Assembly (NCBI GenBank): GCA_964035545.1
Contig: OZ037765.1
Location: 21,646,495-21,710,494 of the forward strand
Direction: 5' to 3'
Length of the DNA stretch: 64,000 nucleotides
Origin: Bugula neritina
Lineage: Eukaryota > Bryozoa > Gymnolaemata > Cheilostomatida > Bugulidae
Shown here: positions 42,151 to 55,700 of the stretch, one piece after another
How positions within the stretch are numbered: the first letter of the stretch is position 1
Layout of the letters: every line of letters begins with the position of its first letter
Translations under genes and position numbers: made by a program
Notes under the pieces: model-generated
What the model saw: the letters and a program-made list of their open reading frames with translations, nothing else
What the model was told of the DNA's origin: nothing
Database searches by the model: none

Positions 42151-44010
42151 TCATTTTTAAATTTTTTTACATTTATCTGACAATACCCAGGTTTATTCCA
42201 TTAATGTGTTAACTCTTCAGCATGAACAGTATGTGGACATATAATTGAATGCTTTCCACAGTAGAGCCCTCCTCTACAGTCTTTATGTCATGGTATATCT
42301 GAGTAACTGGGTCAACAACCAAGATGATCTCAAGTGTTCAAATAATATAGCACATTATAATTCAACATGTGGCACAGTATTTTGGTAGTTCTTTAGACTT
42401 TTTATTTTGTGAATTGCATTACATTTGGATTGTGTTAGGCATAGCAGTACTTGATGTCAATAAGCAGCTGGGTAATGTATATCCAACTTTTTGCCACTAT
42501 TCTAGGCTCAAAATAGAGCTCTGCAATGATAAATTGAAAAATTCATTTTGTTTTCTCCCCTATCTCTGATTGCTTTACAAAAATAAAATTTACCTAATAA
42601 ATGACACTGGCTAATGACCTTAATTAGAAACAAATGCAATGGCATGGATTCATGCAGTAAAAACAGCAGCCAATAATTAGCCATCAGTAACTTTGAGCTC
42701 CTGCTGCAACAATTGGCCTAGATTCACTGCATTATCACACCAAAAAAACCTTAGTGATAAGCTAATAAGAGTTCTACATTTAGTCTATAGTGCATAGGTA
42801 CAGCAAAAAAGTTAAGCTTACCTACGAGCCACCACAACTAGATTAACTTATTGTAGCATGTATTACACTGTTGTCAACTATTAAGCTTTTTATAAGATAT
42901 TGCATCATGCCACATAATAATGTTGACTACCTACTGTAAACTGCTTAGCATACTTATACCATTAGTTGTTGAAATGCAAATCATGCTGCAATTTCTTTTA
43001 TAGGTGTGTGGTAGGTTTTGTAGAATCTTGGGCTCTTCAGATCAACACAAGTAGATTAGAGTTAGCCATCGGCTCTTATATGAGTACAGGTATATATTTA
43101 TAATGTTTTCAATATTGTAAACACCTATGCTACTATTATAGTTTTAACTAAAAAGTACCATTAGACAAACTTTTGTCCTTATTATGCTGTATTAAGTATT
43201 TTATCAATGAACAAGCAACATGATTATTATTATTAAACATAATAAATGTAGATAGCAATTTTACAACTGATTTCATTTCCCTGTTGTTTCTAGCCTAAAT
43301 TCCCAATGTCTTCCTGCATTTGTATCAAAGTAGCATGTGACTAGTTTTGGAGAACTTCTACCGTTGTTTTTATTCTGAATTAGTATTAAAAATATCCATC
43401 AGTTAATCAACTACCTGCACATTTTCAACTCATTATTAAACGGAAAAGAATGGCTTCAATGAAACTTCATTCAAAAACTAAATTTGATTCTTCTTAACAA
43501 ATGTTTTTGTTGATAAGAACAACAGGTTTTGTTATTTTTCAATTTTTATATACAAAAACACCAGCGCCTTATAAAATACACTTTAGTCACATTGCAAATA
43601 TAAACGTGTGCAGAGAAATCTTCTACCATTCAGCATTGTTTTATGGGCAATTTCACAGTGTAAGCTTAGCTTATCATCAGTTCTGTGCTACATAGTATTG
43701 CATAAGGAAAGCCACTCTATAGCCTTGTATCTGTATGTGCTTGCCTATATGAAATAGACTGTGGAGAGTTTGTCATTGTTTTTATTTTGTCTCATGTTGG
43801 GTAAGTTTCTAAATTATAGGGTTTATTTATGTAATTTGAGCTATGTATATTGATAGTTTGGTCAAATTGTGCCAATTATTTGGGCTCATCTCTGCTATGT
43901 TAGTTTTTCAGCGATATAATACTTTATTGCAATGATGTGGTAGTAAAGTACATGTAATTATATCTATCAAGTGTATAAATTAGAAACTTACCTTTCTATT
44001 ACTTTACCCA
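42151..44010. other. Upstream region of SLC25A19, no gene recognised
   Basis: AT-rich sequence without a recognisable coding frame. It probably holds the SLC25A19 promoter and a 5' untranslated exon; an acceptor-like ACCCAG at 44005-44010 lies just before the exon carrying the start codon. Confidence 0.4.
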
Positions 44011-44024
44011 GTTTCTGCCATGTG

Positions 44025-46433
44025 ATGGTTGGATATAAACCAGAGGAAAAGCAACTGTCTCACTACAAATATCTATTAGCTGGCGGGACAAGTGGCATTT
44101 TGACAAGAGCTTGTACACAACCTGTGGATTTTCTCAAAATCCGATTTCAAGTATGTGATAATGCATTTGAAATATGTAAAAACATGCTTATTTATTTGTG
44201 TGAAATTCAATTTCAATCATTACGGTTTTGTGAACTTTTTAAGTATTCTCTGGTCACTTAATATTAGGTTTCAGAAGCCATCAAAAGATGGTTGTATGCA
44301 GTGGAGTCTGGTACCCTGGGCCTCTTGTACCATTAACAGCTGCTAGCATTGTTAGCTGATTAACCATTTGTGCATAATGGTAAACGTCTTATCTAGGGGA
44401 TGCGGTTTGTTATAAGAGCGGTTCTACAAGATACAGTTGAACTGTAAATAGATTGTAGGTGGGGAACGCAGAGGTCATTGGAAGTTGCCAATTTAAAACA
44501 ATGTTATCTTATCCCATTTGATGCAGACAATGTTATAATCGATCAGTCTCAATACAGTATTAAACTGATAACTATACTACCATTGCTATTGCTTATTTTG
44601 TTACCAATTAACTACACAGTCTTAATACAGATGTAGAGGTAACATAAGTTTAGGTCTGCAATGTATTAAATTGCATTTTGTAGGATTTCTCACTAGTGTA
44701 CAGGTTTTGTTGAAATTTCTTCATTCCCCACACTTTTTACTGTAGCTACAAGTTGAGCCCATAGCCAAGAGTGGTGTTGATTCAAAATACAGAGGGGTTT
44801 ATCATGCTGTCAAAACAATACTCAAAGAAGAATCCTGGACTGCTTTTTGGAAAGGTCATTTACCATCACAGAGTTTGGCTGGACTTTTCATGGCTATAGA
44901 GGTTGTTGGATTGTGTTTTAAATAATTTTGTACAATTGATTGATTCTCGTGTATTATTAAAGTAATATAAATCAGTGGTGTTCTCAAATATTTTCTTACT
45001 TGATTAGTCTTTTATAGAAAACACCCCTCACAGATGTTCCATTTCCTTATATTAAAACACTTCACTTGCTTGCTATTTGCACTTTTCTACAATCCTTAGC
45101 TAATTTTGGTTATAAGCAAAATGGCCACTGCTCACATTTTTAGTGGGATGTTGACGATTTTTTACCCCACCAGTTCTCATTTAGTGTAAAAACAGTAGAT
45201 ACTTTATAGCTCAAAGTTGTGATTTTTTAAACCAAATTTGAATATTGTGGCTGGATTATCATATCATCACATACTGTGCCATGTTGCAGTTTGCTGCCTT
45301 TGAATCACTTACTAAGAAGCTATATACAGAATCTCAGAACCAGCGTACTGCCCAGCACTTTATTTGTGGCGCCTGTGCAGGATCACTGGCTACTGTTACA
45401 TCATATCCATTAGATGTACTCAGAACAAGATTTGTTACTCAGGGAAAAGTCCAGGTAAAATCATTTGGCATATGCCCCCCCTCCCCATACTCCTTCTAAT
45501 ATTGTATGCGGAATTGCTTATACTATAGTGCCTTGGTAAGGGTCCTGGCTAGATTAAAAACGTACTACTCGTCCTGTTATTAGTTGAGCACAGCTGAAGT
45601 TATTGTGAATATAGTTATTGCCCTTGTAGGTGTATTCCAGTATCACTCATGCTTTTAACCACATTTATCGATATGAAGGAATGCGTGGCTTCTACAGAGG
45701 GCTGCTAGCAGGACTGTGTCACATTGCACCACAATCTGCCCTTTATTTTGGATTGTACCATGTATTCGGAAATACTTTTGCAGTCTTCCTACCATCACAT
45801 TATTCAGGTTTGTTGAAACAATATATAGCATTATGGAGGCTTATACCAGCTCAGTTGAATGGTCATGTCAGCAACGTGAATTTTTATTAGGTTTCTTCAT
45901 AAAAATTATAAAAGTACTTATTGTAGCTGCAACAAAGCATCCTATTTTATTGGTAATTGTTATATCTGGTATCTGTTAACAGTTCTATGTTTTAATTTAC
46001 CAATATGAAGAGTTTGTGCTTAGGCCGTGATGTATAAGGATCAGATAAATTATACATAATCATGAAATATATGGCTCCAGCTTATGCCTGCATGCTTGCA
46101 ATTTGCATTGCCTTACTAGTGCTTATTGTTGTAGACCTAATCACAGCTTTATCAGGTGCAGCTGCGGGCATATCCTCAAAACTTGTTGTGTATCCTTTTG
46201 ACACATCTAAACGAAGGTTGCAAGTGGTAGGGTTTGAGACAGCTAGAAAGGAGTTTGGTGCTACGAGGATATATACAGGTGTTATTGACCACCTTGTGAC
46301 GGCTACAAAGGAAGAGGGCTTTCGTGGTTTATATAAAGGTGCCTCATGGGCATGTATCAAAGCTGGACTTAGTACTAGTATGTATTTCTTCATTTATGAA
46401 AAAGTGTGCAGAATTCTTCGCACTTCCTATTAA
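44025..46433 (+). CDS. SLC25A19: Mitochondrial thiamine pyrophosphate carrier (SLC25A19)
   Basis: Inner-membrane carrier of the SLC25 family that imports thiamine pyrophosphate, the cofactor of matrix dehydrogenases, in exchange for nucleotides. Exons: 44025-44150, 44746-44901, 45290-45454, 45630-45807, 46156-46433; 300 residues (human 320), all phases consistent. The three repeats are visible: QPVDFLKIRFQ in exon 1, YPLDVLRTRF in exon 3 and YPFDTSKRRLQV in exon 5, each a P-x-D/E-x-x-K/R signature. Second-half matrix motifs (WTAFWKGH, GMRGFYRGL, FRGLYKG) and GFETARKEFG, close to the human GFEHARAAFG, favour SLC25A19 over other carriers. Start chosen at MVGYKPEEKQLSH; an in-frame upstream Met lies before the acceptor-like site and is less likely. 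Confidence 0.93.
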
Positions 46434-46585
46434 TGAAGAAATATTATAATTATTTAATTTTTGATAAAGATAATCAGAAATCATTTACTGTTTGAATCTC
46501 TGGTTTGTTGTTTTTTTTGTATGTATAGCTTATTTTTGAAATGTTGTGCTAGTTTAGTTTTGATAAAATATATTTTTTAGGAAAA

Positions 46586-46591
46586 TTTATT
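46586..46591 (-). terminator. Candidate CIAPIN1 polyadenylation signal
   Basis: Minus-strand AATAAA about 70 bases beyond the anamorsin stop. It lies within the short spacer shared with the 3' end of SLC25A19, so the two 3' UTRs probably abut or overlap. Confidence 0.5.
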
Positions 46592-46659
46592 AAAATTTGT
46601 TAGTGTTTGTCCATAGGAGTTACAAAAATATATGCATTGTCTCATTCTAATGTAATCAT

Positions 46660-48509
46660 TCACTTGTCTACATTCATCTGCCGATCAGTTAGTTGAATTT
46701 TCTCCCCTGGCTTGAATGCTGGCATACCAAGATATGGGCATGATGAGCAGCGGAAGGCATCACCAAGGTAGCACTAGAAAAAAAGAGTTAGGTTCAAAAT
46801 TAACTTGTAATTACTAATTAGCTGTGACAATATAAGTTATGGAGTACATCCATGTATAATGGGGGAAAAACTTACACTACCACAGGCTGATGTTACTGTT
46901 TTAGACTTCAGTTTTACTCCATTTGTTATTCCTTCCAACTCATCTGCAAGACCGCATGTGCAGTTTTTGCATGCCTTCTTTTTACCAGTGCCCGGGCCAC
47001 ATGGTGCTAAAAGTAGGTACATTGCTTTGTAATGAAATTGTTGGAGTTATCAATGCATATCAAAAACTCAACAGAACTAATTCATCAAAGCAATCATACT
47101 TTGTTCAACAGATTGTATTCAAAAGAACAGCATTAGCAATAAAATAAAAATACTAGGTAATGACGACAGCATAGTTTCAAAGGCCTCTTGTGATCAAATT
47201 TTGTCGCCAAAAAAAAACTATAGAAAGGAAGTGCAAAAGTTAGTTCTATCAACGTATTGTTGAATATCTAGTCACTAGTGGGTCAACACTATTGCCATAG
47301 ATTTACCTAGCAAAGATTCAGGATTAGGTTTCTTAAAATCTTCCTCTTGCAAAAGATTGCTATCATCAATAAGCTCCAAATCGTCATCTAACATGTCGTC
47401 AGCATCTAGAGACCAAACTTTCTCTGTTGCTGGTTTTTCTAAAATGAGTGTTCACCACCAAACTGTCAGTGAAACTAGCTGGTGAATTGTTTTTATTTCA
47501 TCTTGTTTGAATGGTAAATAGAGTAATATTTGAATAGCTAGATGTAAAAATTGTGAAATCCTACTTTGTAAAAAATTTTCCTGGTAACATATTAATAAAA
47601 AAAGAAAATTTGCTACACGGAAAAGGTTCAACATACTTTTAAAAGATATTTTCAGCTGTGAGCTAGAGCCAACCTCATAACTGGGTTTATAAGCTGAATA
47701 TTCTACCCATTCTTGACTAGAATCTTCATTCATCTAAATAAAGAATAATTACATAAGGAGATTTCGTTTTTGATAAAGGCAATAAGTCTTTAAAATTAAT
47801 TTAATTGTTTGTCACCTGCTTCCCCCCAACAAATCCTGATAACTTTAGCTTAGCAAGAATGGATGTGGCGTCAGTGGCAGACTCTACCAAAATGAGTTGA
47901 CCAGATGGTTTCAACAGTTGAAGAATATCGGCTAAAGTTTTTTCGCCATAGTTTGCATATGGAGGCACAACACCACATAGTACAGTGTCAAATGTGCTGG
48001 GTGGATGACTGCCTATTTGAAAAAAAGATGAAAATTCAATACCACGAAATTGTATCACTGACTTCGTGCCTCACATAAAATTTTAAGACAATCTAAGTAC
48101 TGCCATGATTATAATTCTTATAATATAACATTTCCATTTTAAAGTAACAAGTGAGTAGTTTTAATAACAGAAACTTTTCGAAAAATAAAAGAGATGACAA
48201 TAACAATTGTTATAGATAATTGAGAGTGTACAAACCATTTAAATTTTCACCTATTCAACTTCCTTATTCACTAAAAAATCTCTATCACTAGATAACTAAA
48301 AACAATTAAAGTTAAACTTAACTGTCAGTGTTGATATACTTACTCATTTTAAGGCGATCAACATTTTCAAGCTGGAGAGATGATCCTTCCTTACATTTGG
48401 TTTTGATATCGTCGGCCGAGTTCTTCACCATTTCTGGACTGCATTCTGATGACCACAACAGCAATATGGCACTATTGGGCAGTAACTGGGCATTTGTAAC
48501 CGAAAACAT
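46660..48509 (-). CDS. CIAPIN1: Anamorsin (CIAPIN1/Dre2), cytosolic Fe-S assembly
   Basis: Anamorsin takes electrons from the diflavin reductase NDOR1 and feeds early cytosolic iron-sulfur assembly. Exons: 48509-48344, 48012-47816, 47733-47637, 47438-47307, 47006-46876, 46773-46660; 278 residues, phases consistent. The N-terminal half is the methyltransferase-like domain ([26 protein letters not shown]), followed by an acidic linker ([19 protein letters not shown]). The C-terminal cluster domain has the Cys motif [16 protein letters not shown] and the twin CxxC pair [15 protein letters not shown], then [13 protein letters not shown]. In human the first cluster motif has an additional upstream Cys (C-x8-C-x2-C-x-C); here it reads C-x9-C-x2-C-x-C. 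Convergent with SLC25A19, 226 bp between stops. Confidence 0.95.
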
Positions 48510-48674
48510 GATCGTAGTAAAGATGGCCTGAAGAAATAAATATAGTTACATTATTAACTATACTGATGCTAATACTAATAGTAATTGACTACGTGATCTT
48601 AGTATTAGCATAGCAAAGCTAGTCACATTATTAGTATGTTTAAAAATAAATGTCACAATGACCATCAGTAGGAA

Positions 48675-48890
48675 GCAGCCGTGGGCTAGGGGTTAGAGCG
48701 TTTGCTTAGTAAACACAAAGTCATGGATTCGAACCCCTACAAAGGCCATTGATAATGTCAGGAAGAGCATCCAGTCATAGTTGCTCTCGTGCCTCATCTG
48801 AATAACTATAAGTCCTTAGCCCGATTGAACAAAAAATTCTTTCCATCAGGGGCTTCCTCACAGAGATGGCGACTATAAACTTGACAATCA
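48675..48890 (+). mobile_element. tRNA-derived SINE
   Basis: The head looks like a pol III promoter: an A-box-like GGCTAGGGGTTAGAGCG and, about 35 bp later, a B-box-like GGATTCGAACCCC. A non-tRNA body follows with GTCAGGAAGAGCATCCAGTC, reminiscent of the AGGAAGGGCATCCGGC block of molluscan and other invertebrate SINEs (from memory, not checked). It cannot be a working tRNA because no anticodon arm or acceptor pairing can be built. No LINE-like tail or target duplication was identified. Confidence 0.7.
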
Positions 48891-51800
48891 GCGTTTATAA
48901 CATTAACTATAACTCAAGCTCATATAATTAAACATAAAGTGATAATGATATTAATTATAATGATAATGATAGTATGAGTATCAGCATTCACTACCACTAT
49001 TACATTTAATATAACAATAACTATAAATATAACTGCTAGTAGTATTACTATTACATTTAATTTTACTGTATTAGTATTAGAATAACTAATGGCAATCGGA
49101 TAGCCAATACCATAGGATTAGAAATAACTATAACTATAAGTAATAACACTAAGTTTAACCATTAAGTTTAACATTAACAATGGTCAATAAGTATAACCAT
49201 AAGTTACGGGCATAATTCATAAGTATAACTGTATGTGTATGACTATGACTATGAGCTTAAGTTAAAGTTAAACATTATAATATAGATAATATTAGTATTA
49301 CAAAATTAAATATAATTAATATTATCATCATGACAATCAATATCAGTATAAACATAATTACTATCATCAATTAAATTTAATACAAATATTCAATAAACAT
49401 TAAAGTTTATTAGTATTTCTTATTTATATTAAATCTAATATTTATATTAAATCTAATAGTAATTAATAATATCATTTCAATAATAATTATTATACTTAAT
49501 TTCATCATAATATTAATAGGTTATACTATTACTATTAGTAATACTAACACTATTAGTATTAGTATTACTTTACTATTACTATGACTTTAAGTTGAAGTTA
49601 AATCTAAAGGTAATAATATTAATTAATCATTTAATGATAAGCCATAAGCGGGCTAAGCCTAAGGCTAAGGATAAAGTTGAAGTTATCATGATGATAATCA
49701 TGCTATATAAACATAAATATTAACTAATAACTTATAAGTTATTGTTAAAGTTTAAGTCATACGTTATATTCATACTTATAGTAATAGTTATAGTATTACT
49801 ATTAGTATTAGTATTACTAGTACTAGTAGTAGTAGTACTAGTTATTCAGACTCAGTCAGTGAAATTAAATGAACATTTAAGTAAAAAGTCGACAAAGCTT
49901 CAAATTTCAGTGGTAAGGTAAAATTATTGTTATATAAACTTATACGCAAGTGTAATAAACCTGCTTGTTAGTAACAGGTAACTTGAGTAAGTTTTATTAA
50001 AATATTATTATGAAATTTTACACATGAGCACTGAGTACTGAACATTAGGTTACAGCTATTAAAATATGAGCTTTTGGATAGGATAGTAGCGATAATTTAT
50101 AACCAATTACCTTTTTGAAAATATTTATTTACACAGCGAATAATGGAACCAGTTTCACCAGTAGTTAGTAAAGGGGGATAACTCTAATCAATGAGACTAA
50201 AATATAATAGTCCGATATACTTTATAAAATAATAATAGATGTAATGCTAATCCAAGGATATCTTTGAACACAGTCAACAATAATAATAATCCTGATTGCA
50301 CTTCGACGTGTAAACTTTGAGCAGTAACTATTCAAATATAAACATCAGACATAGGCCTACATTTTGAGTTTGTATTTACTTCAATTTTTTTTGTTTTACT
50401 TCGACTTCATTGTTCATGGCATCTCCCATGCCCATGGGCCATAGGAATAGCCGCATAGGGCATAATCATACTCATAGTCATAGTGATACTCTGATACAGT
50501 GATAGCGATACTCATACTCATACTGATAGGCCATAGGGTCATAACTCATAGGCATAAGCCTAACCCTAAGACATAGACATAGTGATACTATGATATTGAC
50601 AGTCATAGTGATGCTCATACTGATACTGTCGATAACTAGCACTCAGTTACTAACACTAACAGTAATACTAATACCTTTAGTTATAAAATTAAATATTACT
50701 ATTGGCATTGCTATTACTATTAGTATTAGTATTACTAGTACTGTTGGTATAACTAAAATTATAACTATATAAGTATAAGTACCAGTATAACTAATAGTAA
50801 TAGTAATAGTAATAGTAATAATAATAATAGTATATTTATAAATTAAATAATAATATGGATTACAATATGAATGTTTATTATTATATGCAATTGATAATAA
50901 TTAAGAATACCTAAAAATTGGTCTTTATCTTGCATAAGTAGAAGATTTATTATTGATTTTGAATTAAAATTTAAAGTTGTTGCAAACAAACTTCAAGACT
51001 CACAGTTTTATCAAAGCCATAAGCTGACAGTCACTTAATTTTATTGTAGATAATTATAAACATATGTACTATGTAATTGTTTGATTATGACTTGATTTTA
51101 TCATTATGAGCTTGTACACAATTGTAAGTTAAGTTTGACCTTTAGTTTATACTCTGTCGGTTTTCTGTTAGTGGGAAGTAGAGACCATAGCTGGAGCAGA
51201 AAGGGTTCTAGCAGTTGGCAAAGCAAAAGCTTAAGCCCATGATTACCATAAGCATAGGTCCCTTTTTAAGGTAACTGTTATAATTCTTCAGTACTCATAT
51301 TAAGTAAGGAATATTAATATGTCTATTAATGTTCCATGCTATTACAGATGAACTAGATGAAGCTGGTGAACTATAGAAAGTTTTAAATTTTAAATATTAT
51401 AGTTAATTATAATTAATACCAGGAGGTGAGAAAAAATTGAAAATGCTAGTTTAACTTTGTCTCTAAAGAAATTGATGTTCTTTAAAGTTCCAAACCACCA
51501 GCTTTCAATTTTTCTTGAACAAGAAACATGTTTGGAACAGCTTTTTTATGTTTAGAATGGGCAACTGCTAGCATCGAAGCCATTAGTAGATGGTCCAAAC
51601 TTACTTGAACAATAGAAGCTTTAAAAAAATCAACTTTTTCCTACTGCTAGATGAAAGTGTAATAATTGGAGTATTGTGATGACTAATAAAATAAAAAATG
51701 TAGAAATTCGACATATAGCTCTGTTCATGCAAAGATGTAGCCTTTACTCTAACTTTAATTTGTAATGATTGGTTTAGCCCTAAGTTTGGACTATGATGCC

Positions 51801-52769
51801 ATGACGGTTTTATTTATATGAGCTAAATACAAATTCAGCTTCACCTACGTCCTACGAGGATATCGCTGTCATTCATCAACAGCATTATATACATATGTTC
51901 ACAATAATAATGGTAATAATTTTAAGCTCATCCATCTGTGTACTGCTAATATCTAATATTGGTTTGTTTATGCAGAAAATTAATTTTTGTGTTATAGATT
52001 ATTTGTGAAAAAGAGCTTCAACGTCTGATTTTGAATTTTCAAATAATTTTGATGCTCTGCTTGTCATGTTGCAACATGCATCAACGACTTGTATTGATTA
52101 GAATGCTTGTAGAATCAATGAAATGCACTGCATATTTATTACTACTGCTTCCTATTTCCTATTTGCTAATTAGTAAGTCTTTTATAGTTTAGCTGAATAT
52201 ATTCTAGTTTTCTGCATCCTATATGTTCAACATGAAGAGTAATATCAATGTTGCTGTAGGCGCGTGTAGTCCTAATCTAATTATTAGGTACTCGACTGTC
52301 TTACTTCTAGTAAAAGCTATCAATATTCTAACTTACGATTTCTATCCACCATTAAAACCGTTGATTGAAAATATTTGAATAAAAGTTTTTGGTGGTGGAG
52401 TTTAAATTTTCTTCCTTTTAATTTGAAAAAAATATTGATAGATTTGTAGATTGCTTGCTAATGTGCACATTTCTACTTTTTAATGATTTAAAACAATCGA
52501 AACGTTGGTTATTTGCCAAATTTATTGAAAAAAATTTCAAATGCTTGTATTGATTAGTTTATATACAGCACATTCATGTCTACAGATTATTAGATTAATA
52601 CACAGATACACTGTATGGAAAGCATTTATGTTAAAACTTGTTTTAAGAGGTTATTGTATTGTACTCTTTTTATAGATGGCATCTATTACTTGAATTGGTC
52701 AAAGCCTGTGATGAGGAATTTTAAAACGCCAAGAGCTTGGTAAACCATTTAGTTCTCTCCAATTTCATC
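48891..52769. other. Spacer between CIAPIN1 and BLTP3
   Basis: Head-to-head genes separated by low-complexity DNA. From 48.9 to 50.85 kb it is dominated by degenerate ACTATTAGTATT/AACTATAAGT motifs, with CATAGTCATAGTGATACTC variants around 50470-50630. From 51 to 52.7 kb it is ordinary AT-rich sequence with no recognised gene. The BLTP3 promoter should lie near its right end. Confidence 0.5.
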
Positions 52770-55700
52770 ATGGCTTCTTTAATCAAAGGTCAAATCGTCA
52801 AGCACCTTAGCAAGTAAGTTGCCCGTAGATTGAATGTTCTACGGATATTTTTGCAAAGATACGTTATTATTTAAGAATTTATTGTCTTTCTATAGACTTT
52901 TAATAAGCCCATCTAAATACATGTAGGCATCAAAGTCAGGTTATGTGAAAGCTGGTACTGTTTAGATAAATAACACCTGCAATACACAGTAAATATCTAC
53001 TTTGTTATTGACAGTACCTAAAACAGAATAGAAAAAGCCCTAAATGTACATAAATACATGACATAAATAATTCATTTTGCCTCATAATCTTTTAACAACT
53101 GTGCGTAAAGAGATGATGATTTCTCCTAGATTCACTAAAAATCTGTCTCCCGACAAGATTCAAATAAGTACATTAAAAGGAGAGGGGGAGTTGACCAATC
53201 TGGAGTTAAATGAGGAAGTATTAATGGAGCTCATGGACCTGCCTACATGGCTACGTCTCAAGAAGGCAGTGTGTAACAGAGTCAACATAAAAGTATGAGT
53301 ATTTCAGCAACTATCATTCATTTCATTATTCCAACTTAGTATAAAGTTGCTCAAATGCAATCTACTGTAGAATATAGTGCTGTGTACCAAACTTGATTGT
53401 TCTATGCATGGTTCATAGTACATCGCCAACTGTGATTCCTGAATGAACTGAAGTTCTACTAATTTATTGTGTGTTCACAGAGGGTTGAAATCATTACTTT
53501 TATAAATTAAAGCCGGTCACTAACCACTATTCATACTTGGTGCAACTTTTCCCTATTTTTGAGGTTCTCCGATATTGAAGTATGCTTACTGCTCATGAAA
53601 TGTTTTACTTATTGCAGATTCAATGGAGCAAGTTGAAGTCTCAACCTATTCAATTGGTATGTCTTGAGAAACCTTTAAGCTCTGTTATTGTTGTTTTTTC
53701 TCTGTGTTTTGCCTGTTGAAATGACATTTGAAACTTTGTATTCATACTTTAAGCTGTTAAAATCGCAATCTTGCAGTTCCTTGATGAAATAGATATCTCC
53801 ATGGAGATGTGCGATGACCTGAGACAGTCAGATAATGCCTCTGGATTACCCAGTTACAGGTCTGTCAATGAACTTGGGATAGTCTATTTTCTAACTGATT
53901 TGATATCTATTTTGGCATGTTTCGCATAAAAACTTCTTTGATTAATTCACTTGCTAGAAATGCTAGAAAATTACATTCACTTCTTGGCTACTTGTACCTT
54001 AAACTTCAAAAACAAATGCATTTATTTTCTGGCCTCTATTGACTTAATCACTCAAAGTAACATTTAGATTAAAAAAACTGTTTAATTTAAATGTTGAATT
54101 TCAATTTAAAAAGCTGATTAATGTGTGTATGATCTGTTGCTAACGTAGCTCTGGGGGCCGTTATGGGTTCGGAGATCGAGTCGTTGATGGTATGTCCCTA
54201 CAAATAAACACAGTAAATATTAGCTTCACCTCTAAAGCCTTTCAAGCGTCTCTCAATGTAAGTATGCTATGCTAACCTCAACGCCAACTTTTCTATTCTA
54301 CACGCATATCTACCTTGTGTTGTTACCGTTCACTTTTTCACACAGTTCAACAGCATATAGCTATAGATATTTTTAGATCTGCTGGTATATCCGCATTCAT
54401 GTAGGACACTGGATCTACTTCATATAATTATTTTCTAAGCTTTATTCTTTTGCATTGTTTTTAAATGGTTTGAACTGATGCTGCTCATACATGTTTGAAA
54501 TGTATCAATATATATATATTGTAAACAGCTGCATACATGTTTTGTTTAACTGATGCAACCTGCTATACATACTGGTATGGTTACCACTTCTATTATTATT
54601 TGGTGGTTTTATAGCCAAGCCATACTAGAGTACTTATCCTTCTCTTTCTAGAGCTAATAGAATGTTGTGCATATTATATGAGTCGCATATAAAACTGAGA
54701 GAATAGAAAAGCGATTATTTTCACGGCTGTATACTAGTTTTACTGAAGCAACATTAGTGTACCGGTGATTAGGTGTAGTTCATGGCATTACCAACATGAA
54801 ATTTAAACTCTCTAGCTTTGGTGTGCTTGTCAGTTTTACATTTACAGTTACTGTTTCTTAGTTATTATATAAAACTGATATTCTTTTGTGAAATTAAGAA
54901 AGGTGTTTCATTCATGAGAAATTAATTTCCCTGTGAAATTAAAGATCCAGGATGAATTATAACCTTTTGCCTTTGTGTACAATTTTCATTCTGCATACAT
55001 GTTACTGTATATAGACAATAAAGGTTTATAGTCATTTTCATTGAACTGTTATTCTCTGCTAGTTGTCCAACTGATAGAATAACATAACATATTCTCCTTG
55101 AGAAAGAGGCAATCGAATTTACAACTGGCTTTATAGGCGTGTGGGGGTTGAGTGCAAAAAATGTGAACACTTGAATTAATTTTTTTGCTAAATTAGTCAA
55201 TAGTAATAGGGCAGAGTTACACTGTTTTAAAATGTTATTTCTCTATTTTAAATGAAACTCAAATGTTACATCATGTTTTTAATTTTTTTTTTTATATATT
55301 TACATACATAGTTGTCGAGGATAATTATTCAATCAAAGACACCAACTTGGAGAACTGCTTCAGATCTCCAATACACAAGAGTCAGTGAAAAGAGTCAAGA
55401 CCTTTTGTTGACCTTCAAAGAGATCAGCTGGCAGACACTGAAGATAGAGGCCGATTGTATGGTGAAGGAAGGAGTGAAGCAAACCACTCCTCTTAGACTG
55501 ATCACCAACGAAAGTAAAATCCGTATTTGTGTGAAGAAAAGGTATTCAGGTGAAGTTTTTAGAACAGAGTCTATTTTTCTATACAATGCCTTGGCTAGTT
55601 TTCATATACTTATATGCATTATATTCTACGCATCATTGTGAAATCTCCCAGCTGAACTACAAGTATACAGGGTATGTAGATTTCACCTGGTGTGTAAGTA

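Noticed and set aside
44974-45135. Possible small hAT MITE with CAGTGG ends in an SLC25A19 intron
   Set aside because: Only six terminal bases match and the flanking 8-mers differ.
48690-48750. tRNA gene suggested by A-box and B-box-like sequences
   Set aside because: No acceptor or anticodon stem can be formed and the sequence continues into a SINE-like body.
51340-51780. Possible decayed coding remnant in the CIAPIN1-BLTP3 spacer
   Set aside because: Frames break every few residues and no motif of a known element is recognisable.
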